From Seriola aureovittata (lineage: Eukaryota; Chordata; Actinopteri; Carangiformes; Carangidae), in the NCBI RefSeq assembly GCF_021018895.1, contig NC_079373.1, forward strand, positions 3,661,501-3,725,500: DNA of 64,000 bases, given 5' to 3'. Position 1 is the stretch's first letter, and every line of letters begins with the position of its first letter. The notes below the pieces were generated by a model. It saw nothing but the letters and a program-made list of their open reading frames with translations. It did not search any database and was not told where the DNA came from. A program made the position numbers and the translations under genes. Shown one piece after another: positions 12,282 to 25,602 of the stretch.

Positions 12282-14650
12282 ACGTGTGAAATTTCGTTAA
12301 TAAAACACCTGGATCAGTGGTGGTTGTACTGAAAGTTGTTTACTGTTTATTATCCTACCAGTAAGTGAATAACAAGGACATTCCTGCTGAATTTAGCAAA
12401 TGTAATTTCATAATTAAATATTTTGTGTATCTAATAACACTGAAGATGGCTCCACTCTCCTGAACTGTGTGTGTGTATGTGTTTGTGTGTGTGTGTGTGT
12501 CAACCTGTCAGGCTTGGGCCAATAATATTAAATATTTTCCACCATGTGGGATATTTTTCATATTGAAATTAATTATGTGTTGTAAACAAAAAACACCAGA
12601 AACATTAAATGCAATAATATAATTATGTGTTATTAAAATAAATTACTGAAACATAAAATACAACAATATAATTACATTTTTTTCAAACCTTGCGATTATA
12701 TAATACATCAGATATTTGGGCTGCCAAAGCCTACGACCATTATTATTATTTCAAATGGTGTGACTGACATGTTCAAAAAAAATCCACTTTTTAGTGATAT
12801 TAATTATTAATTATTCACTTGTCTTGCTGCCACATGCAGCAGCTTGTGACTGGTGAACAAACATTGCACAGGTACAGCACTGAGAATTAGGTTCTGGATC
12901 AGGTGTGTAGTAGGATTTAAAATATACAATTGTGAATCTCCACAAGAGTTTTAGCTTACCAGTGAAAAGGACACTGGTGTCCATACACTGCAGTGCTAAC
13001 TGTGTTGGTATCAGAAAATCAAGGTCTGTACACCACATGTTCTGTTGGCAACAATGAAATCTCTTTGTCACAAGAAAACAGTTGTGTCACATTCTAATGT
13101 GATTTGATTTTGATTCAAAGTCCAGAATTGATTCATTTTGATACAGCTCGGTTGTTTGTGATTCAGTTACATCAGATAAATACTAATGTCGCATAAAGAG
13201 CTTCTCAGAATTTATCCTGGGAACTTCAATTTTCTCCCACATTCAACAAGAGAGCAATACTGTTGTTTCCCTGAATATAAAATTGTGTCAAGTCCACATT
13301 ACAGGCTGAACTGTAAACACACCGGTTATAAAACTGCAAATGCAAAATGACTCATTTTTTAGGCCTACATGTGCAAAACAGAATAAGAATAATAAAAACC
13401 TGCAAGGACATCATCAATATGCATATTTTAAAAAATAATGTTATCCCATCAAGCTGCATATGGACTGTCAGAAAACAGGCCTCCACTTTATTATCACTTT
13501 GAGCACAGACAGGTCAGAAACTGAACGTCTGCTGTTTGTTTGAGTTGACATCGGTGTGATATCTGCAGATGGCCGGCTAGTTAGCATTAGCTCCCCAGCA
13601 GAGGGGAAAATGAATTAAATTGAATCCACACTGTTCAGTCAATTTCCACGACTTCACCTCTTGTAGCCAGAGATAACGTCTCTTAAACAGACACAAACTG
13701 AGCTCGGATCAGTGTGTTGAGGCTTTTTTAGGTCGTCCCTATTGTAGATGTGAGCTCTAGATTGGCTACGTGATCCGAGCCAGAGTCAGCTGACTAACCT
13801 GACTCACAATTTAAAAGCACTGTCGTGACTCAGGGTCAGCTCACATCTCAGCTATCATCTTTATCTCAAAATAACCTTTTTGTGCTCATTGCAATAACTC
13901 GTTTCCACGAACTAGATATCGCTAAAACACCCAATCATCTACTTGATTACAGCTGATATCGAGCCAGTTGTGTTGTTGTACTGACACATGTGCGCAGTTG
14001 AAGTTTATGACGACTGATGGTGGCAGGGAGTAGCAGACGGCATCATCAAAGTTGGCATCATGAAACCTTGGGTCTGCTTGTTAGCCTGGAATAGCTGTCC
14101 GGGGGCGTTGCCAAGACGGCTGCAGAGTGGCGAGACCTGCCATTCAGGACTTTGACTTCATGTAAATGGTTATGACATTTGAGAACTGGTCCAGAGTCTC
14201 AACCTCACACCACCCATGACCTCAAATAGTCCATTACTTGTTCTGCCAACTAGCTGTCCTCCGGCTCTGTCTCAAATGCAAAAAAAGGTCCATTCCATCA
14301 TGGCTGCCTGACGTCGAGGACACAGAGGTCCCTCCTCTGCAGGAGCACTCTACTGTCTCCTAACTTCGTCTCTCAACCAAACTTCAGACAAGTGGCAGCT
14401 GCAACAAGCTGCTATCCAGTACACCAGCTATCTTTTTATTATAGTTGTACAATTATTACTATTTAATTTGGCATTTGAGCCATTTTTTATGTGCAATATT
14501 CACTATAGATCTAAACCATGTGGCATCAATATCATACATTTTTGCTTCAGGCTATTTATTGACCTCTTTACTTTATTAGCTGTGATGAATATTGTTATTT
14601 GGACTAATGTTGCAACGCAACAAATCTGCCCAAATAAATGTACAAAAAGA
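10276..14650. other. znrf1 intron 1 sequence with microsatellites
   Basis: It holds (TG)n(AG)n at 11891-11934, G16 at 12067-12082, a long (TG)n at 12214-12281 and a shorter one near 12467-12500. A minus-strand open frame at 12811-13071 has many cysteines but no recognised domain. No exon was found. Confidence 0.4.
12214..12281. repeat. (TG)34 microsatellite
   Basis: About 68 nt of uninterrupted TG, followed by GACGTG. Confidence 0.95.
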
Positions 14651-15711
14651 TAAGAGATCTAGAAATGTAGGTAAACCTTCACAATGACATCTGGTAAGCC
14701 AGGTGTCATTCTTGAAGAGGGAATAACATCCCATAATAACAGTTTTTCCCTCATTAGACGTCCAATGCTGCCATCAGCGGATTCACGACAGCACTCAATG
14801 TTCTGATGTAGCTGTAGATCGACTTGTCTTGTGCATTTCACGATACTACTCCCATAAACAGCAGTGGTTTCTGCACTGGAGGCGAAGTATTTCTCAACAG
14901 TAGGAATGAGGTTAATTGTATGCGATACACACCTGTGCTGTGGAGGAAGAGTAACTGACTTCTGTGAGATCCGTCACGGTGACATCCTTGTTACTGTCCT
15001 GTTCAGAATCAGACTCAGAATGAACAAGCTGATGTATTTAAAACACCTTGGATAAATGTGATGCATTGTCTGTGACAGTGGCTACAGCTTTGTCCATATG
15101 ATGAATGAATTTGTTATATCTCTGCGCCAATAACATCAAACGTGTCTGTTTTTTTTTAATCTGCTATAGCGGGCGTGTGGAGCTGCTGGTCCAACAGTTA
15201 CACCCTGAAAGCTTTAGTTGATCGCTTTCCAAACGTCAGCTGTGGTGTAAACACCTCTTCAGGTGTGGGCTTCACATTAGATTCCATCACACTTATCCTT
15301 CAACAAGGTACCCAGCAAACGTCTTTCTCTGTGGCAGCTTGACATTGCTCTTCACGGGTATTTCCTCTATAATGCGTCGAAATGAGAGTCAGTCAGCTGT
15401 GGAAAGAGGTAAAATCTCCTCTGTGATAAACCCGGCGACGAGCTCCTTCAGATCTTGTCCACTTAACGTCTCTCTACCACCGTGCCCTGGTCTGAAATCC
15501 ACTTTCTGTTGCTTAGTCAGAGCGCCTGTATCGCTGGAAGTCGAGGCCTCCCTGTCAGTGCTGGTGTTGTTGCACATCGCTGCTGTAGCAGATGTTTCGA
15601 TAAATTAAATGTTGTATTTCTCGCAGTAGGCAGGATTTTCCTGCTGGCACAACAGACGACAATGTTCTTTACGTCTTTGACTGAGACAAACTGAAAATAA
15701 TGACAATACAT
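14650..15711 (-). pseudogene. Decayed hAT (BED-type) transposase
   Basis: On the minus strand, pieces of one hAT transposase appear in order. First comes a BED-finger-like block with VSVKDVKNIVVCC, then NTTFNLSKHL (about 15,600-15,700). Next is an N-terminal-domain block LVAGFITEEILPLSTAD, an in-frame TGA, then LSFRRIIEE and PVKSNVKLPQR (about 15,300-15,460). Last is a catalytic-region block with GKNCYYGMLFP (about 14,680-14,780) that is broken by stops and frameshifts. Several stops and frameshifts rule out function. It lies in znrf1 intron 1 on the same strand as znrf1. No terminal inverted repeats were located. Confidence 0.7.
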
Positions 15712-15904
15712 CCTGCTGTTAAAAGTAAACCTGTCTCCTTCTCCCTCGTCCTCTTCTTCTTCTTCTTTGAAGTTTTGGATCAGATGCAGTCTTTCTACCT
15801 CATATTATAACATGCGCTACTGTTTCTTCCTGCCCACAGTAGTCACATCTGCCTGTATTATATTTACCTATTCAATGTGTCCAAATCAAGCAGCATCCTC
15901 CGAG

Positions 15905-16395
15905 GCTGAAAAATGAAGCTCACAGTGAAGTGCCAAAACCCCCAATGACCACTAGAGTCTGGCTTCAACAGTGAGTCAGTCCCCATAGACTCCCATGTTA
16001 AAACTCCAGCTCTACAGCAGAAATAAACATGTTTACAGCCCGGTGCAAAAAACTGTTTTGGTCTCTAAAGCTAATTTCCTCCTTCATGACAACTGTTTAT
16101 ATAACTCACCTGTTCACAGTTTATTAGTACATAATTCTGCATAATTGGTGACGTATTCAGGTTGAGTGAAAGGCGGGTGAGCGTATGCTTGCGACAAATT
16201 GGTTTGCACCAAAGTCTCGCCTCCTCTTTGTCCATTTTTGGATCAGCTGGAAGTTAGGGGCGGAGTCAGGCACTGCCAAGATGGCGACGGTGGAACAGCT
16301 CACTCTGAGCTTGAGAACAACTCTTCAGGAACCTGTGGGTAATGTCACGGAGGCTATGTCCATCTTTATTTACAGTTTATGGTCCAAATCTAAGT
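15905..16395. repeat. Teleost interspersed repeat (ends ..CATCTTTATTTACAG..)
   Basis: Segments 'ccatagactcccatgttaaa', 'cagcagaaataaacatgttt', 'aagatggcgacggtggaaca' and 'ggctatgtccatctttattt' match a repeat I recall as abundant in fish genomes. The 71-codon open frame at 16,185-16,400 lies inside it and is not a gene. Confidence 0.6.
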
Positions 16396-19300
16396 CTTGA
16401 TATTATGGTCTGTTCTCTACTGATCCTTCCTGCACGTCATTAATCCCACTCAAACTCACATCCACAACCGTGGGCAAATCACAGTGGCAAGGAGGAGAAC
16501 ATGGAAACTCCACACGTCATCATAAAATAGCCTATTCATGTTACTTGGACTAATAACTGTGATGTAATCACTGTTTTAGAAATTGTTTAGAGGATATCAC
16601 ATACAGTCCTGGTCCACGCAGAGGTTCCCCTGTGGTACATGTACACCTGGCTGAGAATCACTGATCTACACTGTCTGTAGGTCAGAAATCTTTGCATCAG
16701 TGTAAAAAGGTGACTGAAGGGAGTTCAGTTGCTTTAGTTATTCTTCACTACGACCCTGCTTCGTCTGTCTCCGCCTCGTCCTTCAGTCATAGTGATGCGC
16801 TGCCACAATGAGTAGATTTATTCTGTTCTGTTTCCTTTAATGAGTCATTCATCCCGTCCATCTTTCTCTCTCTTTCGCTTTCTTCCAGCCTGTTCAGTCT
16901 GTCACGTCTGTCTGTTTTTTTGAAATAATAATTACAGGGTCTCCAGCCTATAGTGGCAGGTCTCCAGGTTCAGACTGTTTTCAGACTGTCCAGCCATTCG
17001 TACTCCTCACTGATGGCAGATGTGTAACATGAGACTACTCAAAGCAAAAGCTCATGTTGAGAAACAAGGCTTAGTGTTTATATAACTTACCTTCTGTATA
17101 AATCTATGATTTATATGCACAGTTATAATATTTTCAACCAACCATTGATTTGTCAAAGGTGTAATTCAACCACGCTGCTAATTCCTAAAGGCAACACACA
17201 CATGTTGTTTTGCTAATCCTGGCAGGGTTCAATACAAATGTCTTTTCAGGTAAGATGTAAGACTGATGATTGACAGGTGCTCTTTATCAACCTGACGTTA
17301 ACATGAGCATGAAAACTTTATACGCCTGGTCACAAACACCCATCCCTGTTCTCTCTCATCTGGAAACATCAATCAAACAGTTTCATCCATCAGATGGACG
17401 GAAACCCAACAACAGATAAATGTTAAAGTTGCTAAGTGTCTGCTGGATGGGAGACCTAGCAGATATTTGCTAACAAGTATGGCCTGACAGCTGAATATGA
17501 GATCATGTCAATGTTGGGTTTTCAGCTTGTTCTGCTGCTCAAAAGTGACTAAATAAAATCTAATTAATGAAAGGAACTTGAAAAATGTGGGCAACCTCTC
17601 TGAGAATTATTTTTCACATCATACACATTTTTCTTGACTAGGATCATTACAGAATTAAATTACCATAAATTGCAGCTTTCCCACAGTGCCAGTGACCCAC
17701 GGCAACGATCTTCAAGTAGCCTTGGAAATCCCCACAACACACTTAGCACAACATGTGCTGTTAAATATTAAAGTGGCTGCCATGTTGATCGCTGAGCTAA
17801 TGAGGAATCTGTTCAGAAACCTTTCTCACATTTTCACATTGTTGTTTTCTCTGACGACAGCTGAACAGACAACGTTCAGACAGCGAGCTAAACAAAGCTA
17901 CAGCTGTTTGTGTCAAAGGGATTCACTATGCACATCATGGTTATATATTACAGAATTATTTTCTTAATAACGTTGCTGACAAACATCATCGCTGGCTGGA
18001 TTATGTTCAGAGGTTTTTATGAATGAAGCGCTGCATTTATGAACAGCACCCAAGACTAGGGTTCACATCCAGACTCCAGCTGTGGTTGGAGTTAGGTGAC
18101 AGAAGCACTTTGGTTAATGTTAGTGAAAGATCATGGTTATGGTTGAATCAGGTCAACTCAAGCCACTGTGACTGTTTCTGTATTAAACCAGACAATGATC
18201 TTTTGCCAGTGTTCAAACACCAGTGCAAAAGCTTTAAGATGTTGTCATCACTATAAGTAGATATTGTCCTGCAAGACTGGAACACAAATACATGGGTGAT
18301 GAATATTATACTGATACATTTACAATCAACAGATTAATAATTAATTAATACATAATCCAGTCAGCATTATGTGTCCTGATGTGAATCTTTAATATCTATG
18401 TATGCAAAATATAATGTCATTTTATGTAGAAGCATTATGAGCAAAAATCCAATATAACATATGTACTGTCAATACACACTTTGTGGTAAAAGGTGTAAAA
18501 ACTGTTAAAAAAAACATTATCTGTAGTGAAGAGCAACAAGTGTCTATGGTATACTGCTCCTGTGGCTTAATGTATGTCGATGTTGTTCTACTAATACAGG
18601 CACTGGAAACAAATAAAATGACATTTAAAATTGACTTGGAAACATAATGATCATTGACATCGAGCTAACAGTGTGTGTGGCATGTTGGGACATTTAACAC
18701 TGGAGCCAATACAACATGTGCAACTCCCAACTCATTAAAAATAATTAATGTAAAATACATTTTAACAATTTTCTGATACTGTCATTCAAACTAAACTATG
18801 CTAGCAACCACAAAGCTACAGCTACCACAAAAATAAAGTGTTCTTTAGTGACAACTGTTTGCAAGGAGTGGTCATCTATGGTGGCCCAGAGGGCTCAACA
18901 CAATGCAAAAGCCACAACACGAATGCATATGATACCTGTTTTATATAGGGTGCATGGACCGAAGTACAACATCGCCTTACCGATAGTAAACATCAGCATA
19001 TGGCACTAATAACCTCCATGTGAGGGGATACCATTAACTCCTCTTCAGTCTAAGTATCAGTCTTTGTTTACATCACAGCTACATCCAATCATCTTCTCAT
19101 CCACCTTTTTCAACAGTTTAAATGTTGCCAAGGAAATAAACTACCAAACCAATTAAGATCTAAATTGTGCCAGTGTTGCCGGGTAACACCAATAACAAAA
19201 AAGATATTGGTTCAGTTCATCAGTACCAACACTGGTGCTTATGACTGAATAGTGAATATAAACTTCAGACACAACACTGAACTACAGTTAGTCCCTATAA

Positions 19301-19470
19301 CGTCTGGTTCACATGGATGCAGACGACCATATGTTCTGTCAGCAGAGGCAGAGTGAAGGGAGACCAGATCAAAATAAAGCTGTTGTGCAAACATGAATGA
19401 ATGCCAAGTCCTCAAACTCATCCATGTTCCAGACTTGCTTGACCTCGGACCTCTTGGATGGGAGGAAGAA
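16396..19470. other. znrf1 intron 1 sequence, no gene seen
   Basis: AT-rich sequence with no recognisable repeat of any length, no exon, and only short frames without domains. Confidence 0.4.
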
Positions 19471-19471
19471 G

Positions 19472-19472
<1 letters not shown>

Positions 19473-19535
<63 letters not shown>
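19473..19535. repeat. (TG)n microsatellite
   Basis: About 63 nt of alternating TG, the first of four purine-pyrimidine alternating tracts within about 620 bp. Confidence 0.95.
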
Positions 19536-19536
<1 letters not shown>

Positions 19537-19699
19537 TGGACAGTGCACAAGAGAGGATGCAATCTCAAGGCGAGACCACATGAGGCTTATTTACAAATGC
19601 TAATGTAAGGCTCTTACTGGTCCGTGTTATGACTAACATTAGCCTAAATGTATCCCTTAAAGTCTGAATGGATGTTCATCAATACACACAGACACACAA

Positions 19700-19710
19700 A
19701 TGCGCGCACG

Positions 19711-19757
<47 letters not shown>
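19700..19757. repeat. (CGCA)/(CA)n microsatellite
   Basis: Begins with CGCGCACGCACGCACA and continues as (CA)n. Confidence 0.9.
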
Positions 19758-19760
<3 letters not shown>

Positions 19761-19871
19761 CCTGTATCACCACTGGCCTTTGTCTTGAATTTCAAAGAGA
19801 CAATCTCTTCTCCCTTATGACAATGATTTTGGCCCCCCACCCTCCCTCTTTGTCTTTCGTTCACAAACACA

Positions 19872-19904
19872 CATAGACACACACACACACACACACACAC
19901 ACAC
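19872..19904. repeat. (CA)n microsatellite
   Basis: Third alternating tract of the cluster. Confidence 0.9.
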
Positions 19905-20040
19905 CTCCCAAGGGCAAACAGGAGGAGAGGCACTTGGAGCCTGCCTGATTAACATCCATTTTATAGAGGAAGTGAGTCTGAAGTGTTTCAGTACAGGAAT
20001 GATGAGTGTCTTCTGAGAATCCACCTAAGAATAAAACCTG

Positions 20041-20084
<44 letters not shown>
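20041..20084. repeat. (TGCG)11 tetranucleotide repeat
   Basis: Eleven uninterrupted TGCG units, fully alternating purine-pyrimidine and GC-rich, so a strong Z-DNA former in principle. Confidence 0.95.
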
Positions 20085-20089
20085 ATGGT

Positions 20090-21130
20090 GGGTAACTATG
20101 TCAACATCAGACCCTCCTTATATCAATAACCACTTTGTGAATATGGGAATATAAAGGTCAAGGACTGTGTGTGTCTCTTTTCTCTTTGTCTCGCACAGAT
20201 TCCATACGAGGAAACCCAACATCCAAACAGCAAAGTCTGAGCCATTACTTAGAAGATAATGATCCCCTGTGATTGTGCATTAATGCATAAGGAACAACCA
20301 AAAACCTGCAGTGTGAAGTTTTTCTTCAAGACTTCTACCTGATTCATTTGCAGCACACACACATAGAACTGAAATAATGAAGGTCTTAAGACTAGAGGAG
20401 CCCTCTTAATGACAGGGGCCTCGAGGTGATGTTACAGAGAAGGAACCACCTCAAGGCCCTTATCATGTCAGTTGAGCTCAGGGGCCTCAGGGCAGTCGCC
20501 CGCGTTGCCCAGTTGGTAACCCAGCCTTGGTCCTATGTGAGCTGACTTTATTAAATATGTCTCTCTAAGATAAGGCATCACACCGGGTAACACCACACAG
20601 TCTCCCTGAATGCAGAAGTAATCTCACAACTACAGTGACATATCCAGAAAGTGTTACTGTTTGTTTGTCCCATGACTCAAACACCTCACACTGAGCATGA
20701 GTGGCTTTATAACCGAATGCATTTTCACTTTGACCTGCTCTTTTCACTCACTGGATTTCACTAGTGTTTGCTGGTCTACTAGCTCGTTTGACATAAAGAA
20801 CCGTTTCAGGTGAAAAGCTCGGACAGATGCTTCCAAGAAGAAAGTAAAATAAAATTAAAATGTTTTGACATCAGGTAATACAACCCAGTAGCTCTCGGAC
20901 TTAGATCCATTATTGGACAATTCACAACTCAACATTTACATACAGACTTTCATGCAGAAGACTGAGATTTGAGTCCAAGACCTGCAACTGATGTTCACCT
21001 TTTTATTACTGACTGACTAGGCATGTTGGTTGCCTCAGATTTTTTCATCACAAAACCTTGACCATGTGTTTTAGTTGCCCAAATCAAATTCTGCTTATCA
21101 ATCGTCCAAAGAATGACGGCAATATAATAC
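20090..21130. other. znrf1 intron 1 sequence, no gene seen
   Basis: No exon, domain or clear repeat recognised. Confidence 0.35.
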
Positions 21131-21138
21131 ATATGATG

Positions 21139-21406
21139 TCGGACTGAGCAATATGCAAAAAAAAAAATCATATTGCAATTAATTTGATTTTATTTCATTT
21201 ATAATGAAATAATTTTCACGGAAATATAAAAGTGATGATGATGTGATTTTTGATGGGGTCTGTATCAAATAAGCATGTTCCTTTACATCTGGAGAATATG
21301 ATTGGTAGGCCAGGGCGTCTCTGTAGCACCACAAAATTGCAGTGATTTGGATATTGCACTTGGCCATAATTGTGATTTTGATATTTTGATTCATTGCTCA
21401 GCCCTA
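21139..21406. mobile_element. hAT-type MITE with 8-bp target duplication
   Basis: The element begins TCGGACTGAGCAAT and ends ATTGCTCAGCCCTA, which are inverted repeats with mismatches. It is flanked by ATATGATG on the left (21,131-21,138) and ATATGATT on the right (21,407-21,414), a 7/8 match to an 8-bp duplication as expected for hAT insertion. The interior is AT-rich and noncoding. It shares blocks such as TGTAGCACCACAA and GGATATTGCA with the element at 39,053-39,280, so both belong to one family. Confidence 0.75.
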
Positions 21407-21414
21407 ATATGATT

Positions 21415-24400
21415 TGTAGAGTAATTTAAGTAAATCAAGGAACTTTCAAATCTGCGCATATAGCCTACATGGCATTCACACACAGGTTCTCACTAATGTT
21501 ATTTATATTTATCATGACAAAACAAGACCATACAGATAGCTGGTATATTTCTTCCAGTATCAGATAAGACCTCAGCTGTGGAGACAATACATCTGACATT
21601 ATAAACCTGACAGAGCCACAGACAGCTGCTTCATGAATCTATTGCTTAATACCAAATATGACAAGGAAAAATAAAACATCTCACTGCACTTCGTAAAAAA
21701 TGTAGGCCTGTTTCTAGTTTCATAACTAATCTGTTGATCATTTGTCATTTCATGGGATAATATACAGGAGGGTGTTGATGAGATGAGAGAGGCTGAACTG
21801 AACTGTGTTGGCAGGAGAAGCGCTCCAGTAGCCAGTCATTGAGAGTTTGCTATCTGACACCAAATCCACGCACAGTAATTAAGCACAGGTGAACAAAACA
21901 ATACATGAACGCAGCATGACCTGCACATGTCCCGACTGATCGTGTTGCAGCTGATAAAGTCAGGCGCACTGACTCGGGCACACATACAGTACATTTCAAA
22001 TTACCAATGACATTAGACATGACATTAGATTTTAATTAGACTTTATCTATTTTGTCATTCATTGTAGCATTAGAAATGCTTATGGTTATTTATCCATTTT
22101 TCGAGACCCCCTCCCAAATTTGAAACGCTATTGGACCTGCTTCTGGGGGAGCGCAGGTCTGGCTCTGACTGGACACAAACTGAAATGCTCCAGGGTTTTG
22201 ACAGAAGCGCTCTAACTAGGTGTGATCACGCCAACCACCTTGGATGTGGGTCTTCTACTTTAACCCTATAACACCAACCCCCCCTCAATACACCACCTTT
22301 TCTCTGCTCTCTATTGTATCTGAATTACAGCTGACACAGATTGTTGCAGTTGAAACAGTTTGTCTAGTGCTGCTGCAACTCATCAGTAAAGCGAAAGCTC
22401 CAGAAGGATACAGTATATCTAAATAACAGCTGCAGTTACTCATTTCCGTAGCAACAGTGGCTACATAAGCTATATGTCCAGGGGCTAACGGGACTAGCAT
22501 TGTTCAGCTAACAGACAACCACTGTCCCAGCACCAAAGCTTTGTGGGTGGAAACACATGCTGAGACATAAACCATAATTTGAGTGTTTTCAGTTAATTCA
22601 ACAGCAACTTGGTTCACAGGGAGAACGAGCCCCCAGCCCCACATGCGATCATGACACTGTACACTCATTGACTCAGTCACACAGGTTTCACAACGCCAAC
22701 CTCATGGGGGAAATCCAAATAATATTTTTTATCTGTTAACTGGCAGCAGGTATTTTAATGATGCACAGATGTTTATTGTCATCAGAACATCTGCGCCCGG
22801 AACATAACCAATGCTTGAATCCAGTGTTTACACAAACTGAACCCAGATTTTCAGAAGCAGAACTACAAACATGGCTCCACTGTTATCTTCTTTGCTGCAC
22901 AGGCTGTACGCTAGTTCACAAGATGTATCGAGGATCTCGTCAATACACCGTTAAAAGGAACAACTTCTAACAAACACAGATTGTTGAGGTAAAAAATGTT
23001 TTTTATTTCTTATCATTTATTTGTATAAGCATTTAGATATCAGTGAAGGAGAGCGTAATGTATCCTCCAACCAAAGATGGCGCTGCTGTTTCTGAACAGA
23101 AAATACTGAAATCAAACACTGGTTTTCCGCATGAGCACAAACGCTGTCGTCCTGGGCACAAAGCTAACATCTGTGCAATCACGAAAACACCTTGGAAGAG
23201 GTACAGGTAAAACATTACAACATACACTGTATTGTATTTCTCACTGGACCGGCAAACACACTGCATTCCCAGATGACACTGCTCTGTGCTGCAGCTAAAG
23301 TTAAAGCAGGGTGAACTTTTTTTTTTGACAGACTACTATGCGTTTTCTTGCCGTAGCCCCTCGTGGCGGCAGCAGCAGCATCCCACTGAGCTAAAGCAGC
23401 GCTCTCCCAGAAATAAACGAGGATCCTGGATTTTTTGACACGGCGCTATTGTCGCTGTGAATACAGCCTGAGGCGGCAAAGTCTCCGGAAAAATCTCATT
23501 CAGCAGCAGAAAAGCCGTGAGGAGCATTTCTGCTGCAGGTACAAGTTAAATGAAAGGTCGTGCTAAGCAGCCGGAGCACAGGTCTAGGTGGATGGAAAGG
23601 GGGAGAAACTCCTCACCATTACCACCAATCTTTTATTACAGCATCAAAGAGCAGACATGTTGGTGAGAGCGACCTTCACCAGACACTTGAGGCCGTATCG
23701 CGTAAGGTTATCTGCCTCCACCCTTGTCTGCACATGGAGAAAAAGAAGAGCAGTTTGAAGCTGTATCTCCTCTCACACAGGCAGGAGTATTGTCAGTCCT
23801 GACACCCCCCCCACCCCTCCCTCAGATGGTCCAGATCTCACCCCAGCTCTTGCCAGTCATCTTGATGGGCTGTCAGTCTCTTTAATGTGATCCTGCCTGA
23901 GGCTGAGGTGTGCAGCATCAATCACCGGCACCCCTAAAGCATTGTATTCCCCGTGTTTCTCAACATTCAAGTGATTTTGTTTGGGGTTTTTTTTTTTTCT
24001 CTCTGCTCGCCTTCTGCAATGTAGCTGCTACTAGCCTCACCTACTTAACCAACAAAAACAAGCTAGCTGCTGACCACGCCCATATGATAATCACACAGTG
24101 GTGGAGCATCTGAAAAATGTCCTGAACTACACCACGATGGTGCTTTGAGCCAAACAGGTGTTTCTGGATGTGAACATACTGGTGTTTCCTGTGTTTTGAT
24201 TAAAAAATCTTCATCTTCTATTCCTGACATGTGCACCTTCCCCCCTCCCCCTCCAACCCTGTCATCTCCTCCCACTGATATAAAAGCACATCGGAGTCAT
24301 GGCAATGTAGGCAAGGAAGAACAGCTGAGATGTTGATGTCCATCCTGCTATTCTCCTGCTGTGAGCCGGTCAGGGCTTTGGTAATGAGAGCCTGGGGACC

Positions 24401-24957
24401 TGGCTGAGCCTGCCGTGCGTGTGCATGTGTGAGTGTGTGTGTGTGAGTGTGTGTGCGTGTGTGTGTCTAATCTTCCTCTAGGACTTTGTTGCTGAGTGTT
24501 TGTGTCTTTGTGTATATGCAGTTGGAAGGGAACCAGCTGTGGCCATGTGGTTACAGATTTGTTTATGTGTTTGTCTACATATGTGTGTGTGCAGATGTAG
24601 GTGTATGCATGTACATGGTGGTGTGACAGGTCCACAATTTCCCTCTGGGGACTATAAAGTATATCTTATCTTATCGGTCATCCACAGAATCATCATCATC
24701 ATCGCCCCACAGACAACCCGCTTAACCCTTCTTTCCATCCAGTCCATGCCTTCCTCTGATTGTTCTCTCCCTCACCTTCTTCTCCCTCCCCCTCCCCTCC
24801 TCTCCTCTCTAATCGCAGGGCTAATTGACTCAGCCAGATTTGGCAACAGGCTTATTACTGTCATGTCACACAAGGAATGACCTATGCAGACGGGTGCAGC
24901 GGTGACAGTCGAGACGAAGCACACCCTGCAACGTTGTGTTCACCAAATGCAATTTCC

Positions 24958-25005
<48 letters not shown>

Positions 25006-25554
25006 CATGGAGCAAAAATACTTCTCTCAATTCATAAAATGAGCTATTAACAGCAATTTCATGTGAGTGTTTGATGAAATGGATGTTTGAAAGTACTTAG
25101 ATTTTATTTAACTGAAGCTGCAGAAATCAATATTTTCAATTCCAGACATTTTCCTGCAGAAAAATGTCAAGTATTAAGTGTGGAGAAGCTGACATCTGCC
25201 CAAGGCCCCACTGTTTTCTGCTGTTCCTGTGCATTTTACCCACCTCAGCCAACACAGGGTCAGAACCTGAGGGAAACATATTGTTTTACGCACAGGTCTG
25301 CTTATTTTTTTGAAGCCCAAAGCTGCCTTCTTCTGTTTCCTGTCTTTCTTTCTTAGTGCATCCTCAGGCTGGGCTCAACGTCCCTTCTCAGCAGTGACAT
25401 TTAATGGCACCGCATTGGTGTCATTCCTACCTGCAGGTAAACAAGGTGAGCGTGATTGGAGGTGTCTAGGTGGGAGCTGATGTCCGTGGGAATGAGTTTA
25501 TATGTGGTTTTCTCTGATGATTAATCCTTCAGCGTCACCCAAATTTCTGCCTGA

Positions 25555-25557
<3 letters not shown>
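21415..25557. other. znrf1 intron 1 proximal part, no exon seen
   Basis: It holds a (CA)n tract at 24,965-25,002 and a LINE/SINE-tail-like motif 'ccctctggggactataaagt' near 24,640. A GC-richer patch at 23,330-23,540 gives a minus-strand frame without a recognised domain. I looked for the zinc-finger and RING exons of znrf1 and found none. Confidence 0.4.

Positions 25558-25599
<42 letters not shown>
25558..25599. repeat. (TG)n microsatellite beside znrf1 donor
   Basis: In the znrf1 transcript this is (CA)n, starting about 20 nt downstream of the exon 1 splice donor. Confidence 0.95.

Positions 25600-25602
<3 letters not shown>

Noticed and set aside
12811..13071. 86-codon cysteine-containing minus-strand frame considered as a znrf1 zinc-finger exon
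   Set aside because: The cysteine spacing and surrounding residues do not match the ZNRF zinc finger, and no matching splice sites were seen.
16185..16400. 71-codon plus-strand frame containing a good ATGGCGACGG start context
   Set aside because: It lies inside a common teleost interspersed repeat and has no domain.
19239..20024. Several 68-109-codon frames rich in Cys-Val or Thr-His
   Set aside because: All derive from (TG)n/(CA)n tracts on both strands.
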